From Candidatus Babeliales bacterium (lineage in GTDB: Bacteria; Babelota; Babeliae; Babelales; JANWKD01): a stretch of 7,644 bases of DNA. The notes under the pieces are model-generated. The model was not told where the DNA came from and made no database searches. It saw only the letters and a program-made list of their open reading frames with translations. A program made the translations under genes and the position numbers. Below, one piece after another: positions 1 through 3,646 of this stretch (position 1 is its first letter; each line of letters opens with the position of its first letter). The stretch is taken from NCBI GenBank assembly GCA_025451595.1, contig JANWKD010000058.1:1-7644 (forward strand). The letters are read 5' to 3'.

Positions 1-111
1 TACGGCTATTTGCATTATTTGCTCATTATATGGTTTTTTATCCATAGATTTAATTATAAATATAGTTACAAAATTTAAATTTAAAAAAAATATTCCTATT
101 ATTGTTCTCAA
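1..111 (-). CDS. Start of an unidentified exported or membrane protein (partial, runs off left edge)
   Basis: The reverse strand is open for 37 codons from a TTG at 109-111 to the window edge. The predicted N-terminus is MRTIIGIFFL, then more hydrophobic residues to about residue 20, then a polar stretch (KSMDKKPYNEQ). This looks like a signal peptide or membrane anchor. A good Shine-Dalgarno, GAGAGG (120-125), lies 8 bases before the TTG, and the start is 21 bases after the stop of the glycosyltransferase gene, so the two are probably co-transcribed. An in-frame ATG at codon 23 is an alternative start but would remove the hydrophobic segment, and I saw no ribosome site for it. Too little is visible to name the product. 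It could also be chance: an AT-rich open frame of 37 codons is not rare, and the ribosome site plus operon spacing are the main support. Confidence 0.45.
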   Translation of the reverse strand, partial: MRTIIGIFFLNLNFVTIFIIKSMDKKPYNEQIMQIAV

Positions 112-132
112 TGCAATTACCTCTCATTATTT

Positions 133-1260
133 TTAAAAAAAATAGTGAAGAATGTTTTTTATATGCGTCCCAAAAAATTCTTTATGAAAAGATTTCAGAG
201 AATTTTTCATTGAATCATACAATAGTTTATCAGTTAATAAAGAAATAACCAACGAATTGACGTGCGTATATGATTGAATTTCAAAGCCAAAATTATGCAT
301 GGTTACGAAATTAATATTGAACTTTTCCCATTTTAACGGTATCGACGTATTATCAAGCAACATGGGTAAATTCATATAGATTGCTTCGCAAACACTTACG
401 GTGCCACATTTAGTGATACATATATCTGAAATCGCCATTAAATCAGAAATATTCTCTATATGGCCTACAATAGTCATCGAAATAGACGGTGGCAATGGCA
501 GACTCATTAAATCTTTTCTTATTTTTTCATTTTTCCCTAAGCAAACGATTACATGTAACGGTAATGAGTTTGTCAAAAGCTCTTGAACATACAACAATGA
601 AGCCTTTGAACCTGCTGCACCCATTAATATTAAAATAATTTTTTTATCAGCTGAAATTTGATAGTTATCTTTTATAACTTGAATATCTTTACTTTCAAAG
701 AACTGTTTTCTTATGGGAAAACCGGTCAATATTAATTTTTCTTTCGGAATTTTGAAATAATCAAAATAATCTTTTATTGATTTGTCATCAAAAGCTAATG
801 TAATTAAGCAATCTTCCTGAATAGTAAAATTTTTTAAAAATGTAGAGGGATTTAGATCGGTAGGAACTATTAAAAAGGGAATTTTTTTTTCTTTGCATAC
901 CTCATAAACATAGGAATTAATAATGGGAATATCGGAAATAATAAGATCGGGTTTAACGTTGTCAAAATAAGATCTTACTAATTTTTTAATACTCTTTTTT
1001 AAAATATAAAAATATACCAACGAGCAGTGGTACAAAATGTTGGTAAAAAATGGCCATTTCTTTTGTAAAAAATAGTTATAAAGATCTTCTGATTTACGAT
1101 TTTTCTTTATAAAACGCAATGGATCTATTGCTTGAATAATGGTACCAAAAAAGTCTACCTCCATAATAAAATAATCTCGGTCTAAGTATTCTTTTATCGC
1201 CTTAGTTGCACTGATATGTCCGCCACCACTATCGCAAGAAAGAATTAAAATTTTTTTCAC
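133..1260 (-). CDS. GT28-type glycosyltransferase, MGDG synthase / diacylglycerol glucosyltransferase-like
   Basis: Probable lipid glycosyltransferase of the MGDG synthase / UgtP type, which transfers a sugar from a nucleotide donor to diacylglycerol at the inner face of the membrane. The 375 residues match the family's usual length. The N-terminal acceptor-side motif SGGGH is at 11-15, and PTDLNPS at 133-139 corresponds to the family's TDl region. TGFPIR (179-184) precedes the C-terminal Rossmann half, which has the glycine loop MGAAGS (213-218), GHIENISDLM (266-275), and the donor-binding TKCGT...CEA (283-293, Glu292). There is no signal peptide, as expected for a peripheral cytosolic enzyme. 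The start is GTG at 1258-1260, preceded by AAGGGA; the next Met (residue 33) would delete the SGGGH motif. It appears to head a transcript that continues into the partial gene to its left. Donor sugar and lipid product cannot be read from the sequence; MurG-like activity is less likely given the N-terminal motif. Confidence 0.85.
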   Translation of the reverse strand: MKKILILSCDSGGGHISATKAIKEYLDRDYFIMEVDFFGTIIQAIDPLRFIKKNRKSEDLYNYFLQKKWPFFTNILYHCSLVYFYILKKSIKKLVRSYFDNVKPDLIISDIPIINSYVYEVCKEKKIPFLIVPTDLNPSTFLKNFTIQEDCLITLAFDDKSIKDYFDYFKIPKEKLILTGFPIRKQFFESKDIQVIKDNYQISADKKIILILMGAAGSKASLLYVQELLTNSLPLHVIVCLGKNEKIRKDLMSLPLPPSISMTIVGHIENISDLMAISDICITKCGTVSVCEAIYMNLPMLLDNTSIPLKWEKFNINFVTMHNFGFEIQSYTHVNSLVISLLTDKLLYDSMKNSLKSFHKEFFGTHIKNILHYFF

Positions 1261-1277
1261 GAGATCCCTTTTTTCTC

Positions 1278-1307
1278 ATTATAACATAAAAAAATTTCAA
1301 CTCTCAA
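1278..1307 (-). promoter_or_regulatory. Sigma70-type promoter for the glycosyltransferase gene
   Basis: On the reverse strand a perfect TATAAT (1278-1283) lies 18 bases downstream of TTGAGA (1302-1307). Transcription would begin near 1271, leaving a leader of only about 10 bases that still contains the AAGGGA ribosome site. Inferred from consensus match only. Confidence 0.6.
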
Positions 1308-1323
1308 TTAATTTATTTCTATT

Positions 1324-1343
1324 CAGAATTAAATTTTATTCTG
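1324..1343. promoter_or_regulatory. 20-base near-perfect palindrome, possible operator
   Basis: CAGAATTAAATTTTATTCTG reads the same on both strands except for one mismatched pair. It lies about 16 bases upstream of the -35 box of the glycosyltransferase promoter, a usual place for a regulator site. It could instead be a weak 3' hairpin of the zinc-finger-like gene, but no U-tract follows in that direction. AT-rich sequence produces such palindromes by chance, though the CAGAAT/ATTCTG arms are less trivial. Confidence 0.35.
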
Positions 1344-1433
1344 CTTGGGTCAACAAACTCCGGCTTTTAAGCCTAAAAGTGAGTGGCAAATAGAACCCTT
1401 CGAAGAATGTCATGGATACCGCCCTTTAAGCCG
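1341..1433. other. GC-richer non-coding islet bounded by CGGCTT/AAGCCG inverted repeats
   Basis: In the gap between the zinc-finger-like gene and the glycosyltransferase gene, about 44 of 93 bases are G or C, clearly above the rest of the window. CGGCTT (1361-1366) and AAGCCG (1428-1433) are inverted repeats about 60 bases apart. GGCTTTTAAGCC (1362-1373) and CTTCGAAG (1399-1406) are small internal palindromes. No open frame with a start and ribosome site was found on either strand. Candidates are a small structured RNA, a dispersed short repeat, or a gene remnant; the sequence alone does not decide. I recognised no match to 6S RNA, SRP RNA or tRNA. Confidence 0.35.
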
Positions 1434-1443
1434 AAAAACATCT

Positions 1444-1920
1444 TCATTTTTCATAATACTCTTGCCATTCTATAAGGCTATATTGATTCAAAAGATCTTC
1501 ATTTAACAACTGACCTTCTACGACTTCTGAAAAAATAGTTAATTTTTGGACATTCTTTTTATGATTCAACGTGTTTTGATGTCTGTCAAAATCATGCTTA
1601 TCCCGGAATGTATATCCGCAACAAGAACCAAACGGCGGTTTTTTATTCTTTTCTCCCATTTGTGTTTTTAGCTTCAATAACTCTTCTTTTGCTTGACGCA
1701 TAGAGACCTGATGTCTTGCATCTCTTCTTTTGTGATCTAAATATTTTTGTCTATTCTTAAATACCTTCCCACAGCAGATCTGTTCCATAGTACGACTAAT
1801 GATTTTGTTATTCGTTTGAAAGTTTACTTTTTCTACCTTTGACAATTGATTTGACTTACTTTTATTGGCTAAAGCGATAGTAAAAAATAACATTATGGTA
1901 ATCAAACAGCGGATCTTCAT
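1444..1920 (-). CDS. Exported small protein with two C2H2-like zinc-finger motifs
   Basis: A 158-residue protein of unknown function. Residues 1-18 form a signal peptide (MKIRCL..., hydrophobic core, likely cleavage after ALA at 16-18). Two similar modules follow. The first has Cys49-Cys50, Phe54, His63 and His70; the second has Cys100-Cys101, Phe105, His114 and His120. The spacing after the second Cys (12 residues to the first His, then 6 or 5 to the second) matches U1/matrin-type C2H2 fingers. The usual Cys-x2-Cys, however, is an adjacent Cys-Cys in both copies. A basic, charged linker (about 71-97) is probably helical, and the C-terminus (about 130-158) is acidic. The ATG is supported by AGGAAG 7 bases upstream. 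U1-type fingers bind RNA or DNA in eukaryotes; with an export signal, the protein might act in the envelope or in a host cell, but that is inference. Adjacent cysteines could instead form a vicinal disulfide. It is divergent to the plus-strand cluster. Confidence 0.8.
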   Translation of the reverse strand: MKIRCLITIMLFFTIALANKSKSNQLSKVEKVNFQTNNKIISRTMEQICCGKVFKNRQKYLDHKRRDARHQVSMRQAKEELLKLKTQMGEKNKKPPFGSCCGYTFRDKHDFDRHQNTLNHKKNVQKLTIFSEVVEGQLLNEDLLNQYSLIEWQEYYEK

Positions 1921-1957
1921 ATAATTTCTTCCTATTTTTAGTTTTATTACAATGCAA

Positions 1958-1986
1958 ATTATACGAAAATTAAAAAAAATTGTTAG
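1958..1986 (-). promoter_or_regulatory. Probable promoter of the zinc-finger-like gene
   Basis: The reverse strand has a perfect TATAAT at 1958-1963 and CTAACA at 1981-1986 (4 of 6 against TTGACA), with a 17-base spacer. The predicted transcript would start near 1951, about 30 bases before the ATG, and includes the AGGAAG ribosome site. Confidence 0.5.
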
Positions 1987-2034
1987 AATAAAATAAAAAA
2001 TTAATATATTGAGTAGTTCGAAAGATTTTTAACC

Positions 2035-2077
2035 GAGTCCCTAAAATTATAGTATTATTCATAGCCTTCCGGGACTC
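2035..2077 (+). other. Stem-loop GAGTCCC/GGGACTC with T-rich tail in the divergent intergenic region
   Basis: A perfect 7-bp G/C-rich stem (2035-2041 with 2071-2077) encloses a 29-base AT-rich loop. It is followed by ATTCTATTATTTTTTCG, which contains a T6 run. It lies upstream of the promoter I assign to the first secreted-protein gene and downstream of a weak promoter-like pair (TTGTTA 1980-1985, TATATT 2005-2010). It may therefore end a short transcript of about 80 bases, act as an insulator, or belong to a long leader. The large loop is atypical for an intrinsic terminator. The 267 bases between the divergent genes hold no coding frame I can support. Confidence 0.45.
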
Positions 2078-2100
2078 ATTCTATTATTTTTTCGTTTTTA

Positions 2101-2130
2101 TTGCAATCTGAAATTAATCTTTGTTATATT
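2101..2130 (+). promoter_or_regulatory. Extended -10 promoter for the first small secreted-protein gene
   Basis: TTGCAA (2101-2106) is followed after 18 bases by TATATT (2125-2130), which carries an upstream TG making an extended -10 (TGTTATATT). Transcription would begin near 2137, giving a leader of about 50 bases. Confidence 0.5.
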
Positions 2131-2139
2131 AATTATGAA

Positions 2140-2160
2140 AAGGAAAAAATAGGTTTCCTT
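2140..2160 (+). promoter_or_regulatory. Leader hairpin that could compete for the ribosome site
   Basis: AAGGAAA (2140-2146) and TTTCCTT (2154-2160) form a perfect 7-bp stem with a 7-base loop in the predicted leader. The right arm (TCCTT, 2156-2160) could also pair with AAGGA (2177-2181) of the Shine-Dalgarno. The two pairings are mutually exclusive. Regulation by this switch is speculative. Confidence 0.3.
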
Positions 2161-2187
2161 AAATATTTGTTTTACAAAGGAGATTGT

Positions 2188-2598
2188 ATGAAGATTATTT
2201 CTTATGCTCTGATTATAGCGGCATTATTTACTGCTGCTTTTTCACAAGCTAAACCAAATAAAATAATTATTATTGAAGATGCACGATATGGAATGGGTGA
2301 CGTATTGAATACGAACGATGTTACTGATGCGTTTTATAACCATTCAGGCAATCGTTGGATGAATAAATTATTTGGGGACCCGCAACCTGGCCATGGTCCT
2401 AAAACATTAGCTATGCGATGGCGTGTAATAGATGGCGATCAGTATGAAAAAGTAGGTAGGTATTTAGATAATCTTGGAATCGAATCTAAGTCGTATGACT
2501 TTTCAGAACATGATGATAAAGATGATCCTATAAACGTAGAAATATTATCATCAACTGGACGTACCGGATCAGCTAGCTCAGCTCGATTCATCAGATAA
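2188..2598 (+). CDS. Small secreted protein, paralog 1 of 3 (FGDPxPG family, function unknown)
   Basis: A 136-residue protein. I chose the ATG at 2188 over an in-frame TTG at 2101 because AAAGGAG lies 5 bases upstream and the protein then begins with a clean signal peptide (MKIISYALIIAALF, likely cleavage after FSQA at 18-21). The mature protein starts directly with the family core: KIIIIEDARYG (25-35), DVTDAF (44-49), RWMNKLFGDPQPG (56-68), then TLAMRWRV (73-80) and DQYEKV (84-89). The same elements occur in order in the next two genes. The layout (YG, DVT, FGDPxPG, then Leu and a Tyr/Trp-containing strand) resembles a module I recall from DUF3395-related proteins; I could not verify this. 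The tail (about 100-136) is acidic, then Ser/Gly-rich, and is not shared. No catalytic motif or cysteine pair is visible. It is separated from the next gene by 186 bases containing a strong hairpin, so it may be a separate transcript. Confidence 0.8.
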   Translation: MKIISYALIIAALFTAAFSQAKPNKIIIIEDARYGMGDVLNTNDVTDAFYNHSGNRWMNKLFGDPQPGHGPKTLAMRWRVIDGDQYEKVGRYLDNLGIESKSYDFSEHDDKDDPINVEILSSTGRTGSASSARFIR

Positions 2599-2612
2599 AC
2601 AATAAGCTTTAA

Positions 2613-2650
2613 AATCACGAAATATAAGTGATGACTTATATTTCGTGATT
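2613..2650 (+). terminator. Perfect 17-bp hairpin after paralog 1
   Basis: Arms 2613-2629 and 2634-2650 are exactly complementary, with a 4-base loop GATG. It starts 15 bases after the stop codon. There is no U-tract after it on the plus strand (CATCATATTC follows), so it may be a poor terminator, a 3' stabilising structure or a processing site that sets different levels for paralog 1 and paralogs 2-3. The arms contain CACGAAATATAAG, so the structure is not just AT background. Confidence 0.55.
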
Positions 2651-2660
2651 CATCATATTC

Positions 2661-2710
2661 TGCAGCTTACCTCATTAAGCAATGGAATATAAGACTAATT
2701 TGCGGCTTAC
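2661..2710 (+). repeat. Direct repeat TGC(A/G)GCTTAC, 40-base period, upstream of paralog 2
   Basis: TGCAGCTTAC (2661-2670) and TGCGGCTTAC (2701-2710) match at 9 of 10 bases. Their starts are exactly 40 bases apart, close to four helical turns. The first copy also forms a small inverted repeat, GCTTA (2665-2669) with TAAGC (2676-2680). They lie 75-125 bases before the start of paralog 2, where a regulator could bind. Chance is possible. A weak -10-like TATAGT is at 2757-2762, without a convincing -35. Confidence 0.3.
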
Positions 2711-2784
2711 AAAATAATCGCACAAATCATAGCCACATGCAAAAACGAAGAAAATATATAGTAATTTAAAAACAGGAGATTTTT

Positions 2785-3162
2785 ATGAAACGTTTTTACG
2801 TTGTTCTCATAGCACTGTTGATTACGCAATGCACTCATGCAACAGTTTACATTATTGAAGGTGCTGAACAAAAAGGTCTATCAGACCGACGTTATCCACC
2901 CCAAACAACGCTTTCAAGAAATGTAACAAATCAATTCTTTAACAGAAAAGGTGGAGATAATTGGATGAATGAAACTTTTGGGGATCCTGTTCCGGGTTCC
3001 AATAAAGAATTAGTCATTACTTACCGGAAAATAAATAAGGATGAATTTTTTAGTAAAGTAAGCAATTGTTCAAGTTTCAACTATAACAGCCTTCCTTTCA
3101 CATCTTTAATAGTAAATGATACTGAAGGCATCTCTGACAGGTTAACAAATAAAAAACCTTAA
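2785..3162 (+). CDS. Small secreted protein, paralog 2 of 3 (FGDPxPG family, function unknown)
   Basis: A 125-residue protein starting at an ATG with AGGAG 6 bases upstream. The signal peptide is MKRFYVVLIALLI..., with likely cleavage after THA (17-19). Cys16 does not form a proper lipobox (Gln at -1), so I do not call it a lipoprotein. The core follows immediately: TVYIIEGAE (20-28), NVTNQFFNR (46-54), NWMNETFGDPVPG (59-71), ELVITYRKIN (75-84), and a Cys at 95 in the place where paralog 3 has Cys96. The region between IIE and VT is about 6-8 residues longer than in the others and Arg/Pro-rich (SDRRYPPQ). The C-terminal 30 residues are unlike either neighbour, so divergence is concentrated in the tail. 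Paralog 3 follows after 25 bases, implying a shared transcript. A host-directed or envelope-surface role is possible but unproven. Confidence 0.8.
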   Translation: MKRFYVVLIALLITQCTHATVYIIEGAEQKGLSDRRYPPQTTLSRNVTNQFFNRKGGDNWMNETFGDPVPGSNKELVITYRKINKDEFFSKVSNCSSFNYNSLPFTSLIVNDTEGISDRLTNKKP

Positions 3163-3187
3163 CACAATATTTTTGAGGATTACTATT

Positions 3188-3598
3188 ATGAATAAATATT
3201 ATAAATTTATAGCATTATTAATTTTGTCATCGTCTTATATGTATGCGCAAGATGAATATGTATATATCATAGAAAAAGTCGAATATGGTGTTTCAGGAAA
3301 AATGAAGGATGTGACTGACAAATTTTTTAATCGAAAAACAGGCACTCTTTCCCCTTATAACACCTGGTTTAAAGACACCTTTGGGGAATTTGCTGGAACC
3401 GATTTGGGTTATGTCCAACTATTTGTTAACTATAGAACAGCTAATACTACTCAGTATGATCAACTAAAAAAATGTCTTGGGGTTGATGATGCAACAATTG
3501 CCGCTACCGCAATTACCGAACCACAAAAATTTTTGGGACCATCAATAAAAAAACTTAGAGAAGCTAATAGCAAAGGTGAAGGTATCGGCGGTCTTTAA
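3188..3598 (+). CDS. Small secreted protein, paralog 3 of 3 (degenerate FGDPxPG motif)
   Basis: A 136-residue protein. The ATG at 3188 is chosen over an in-frame TTG at 3173 because that TTG overlaps the ribosome site TTGAGGA, 8 bases before the ATG. The signal peptide (MNKYYKFIALLILSSSY...) is probably cleaved after MYA (18-20). The core has YVYIIEKVEYG (24-34), DVTDKFFNRK (41-50), NTWFKDTFGEFAG (58-70), LFVNYR (78-83) and QYDQLKKCLG (89-98). The FGDPxPG signature of its siblings has become FGEFAG, losing both prolines, and the segment before the Trp carries about 4 extra residues (TLSPY region). Everything else in the core is kept, so this reads as a diverged family member, not a pseudogene. 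The C-terminal 40 residues are basic/polar and end in a Gly-rich GIGGL. It ends the plus-strand cluster just before a strong terminator. Confidence 0.8.
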   Translation: MNKYYKFIALLILSSSYMYAQDEYVYIIEKVEYGVSGKMKDVTDKFFNRKTGTLSPYNTWFKDTFGEFAGTDLGYVQLFVNYRTANTTQYDQLKKCLGVDDATIAATAITEPQKFLGPSIKKLREANSKGEGIGGL

Positions 3599-3603
3599 TA
3601 ATT

Positions 3604-3642
3604 TATAAAAGCCGATACTGTTTATTGGTATCGGCTTTTATA
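3604..3642. terminator. Bidirectional intrinsic terminator between convergent genes
   Basis: A 15-bp perfect stem (3604-3618 with 3628-3642) with core AGCCGATAC/GTATCGGCT and a 9-base loop TGTTTATTG. The arms end in A and T runs, so each strand reads G/C-rich stem then U-rich tail. It starts 5 bases after the stop of paralog 3 and ends 4 bases before the end of the M16 gene on the other strand, so it can serve both. Confidence 0.88.
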
Positions 3643-3646
3643 TTAT

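Noticed and set aside
1..78. Plus-strand 25-codon open frame ending at 76-78, possible tail of a gene
   Set aside because: It has no recognisable sequence, and the opposite strand has a ribosome site plus an open frame through the same bases.
401..586. Open frame of 61 codons on the plus strand
   Set aside because: It lies entirely opposite the glycosyltransferase gene, covering its conserved C-terminal motifs, and has no ribosome site or recognisable product.
1284..1300. TTGAAA as the -35 box for the glycosyltransferase promoter
   Set aside because: It is only 11 bases from the -10; TTGAGA at 18 bases fits normal spacing.
2101..2187. N-terminal extension of paralog 1 from a TTG at 2101
   Set aside because: The extension precedes a clean signal peptide and overlaps the predicted promoter; the ATG at 2188 has a strong ribosome site.
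2827..2841. Lipobox in paralog 2 around Cys16
   Set aside because: The residue before the Cys is Gln, which lipoprotein signal peptidase does not accept; a normal cleavage after THA fits better.
3173..3187. TTG start of paralog 3 at 3173
   Set aside because: The TTG is part of the ribosome site TTGAGGA for the ATG at 3188.
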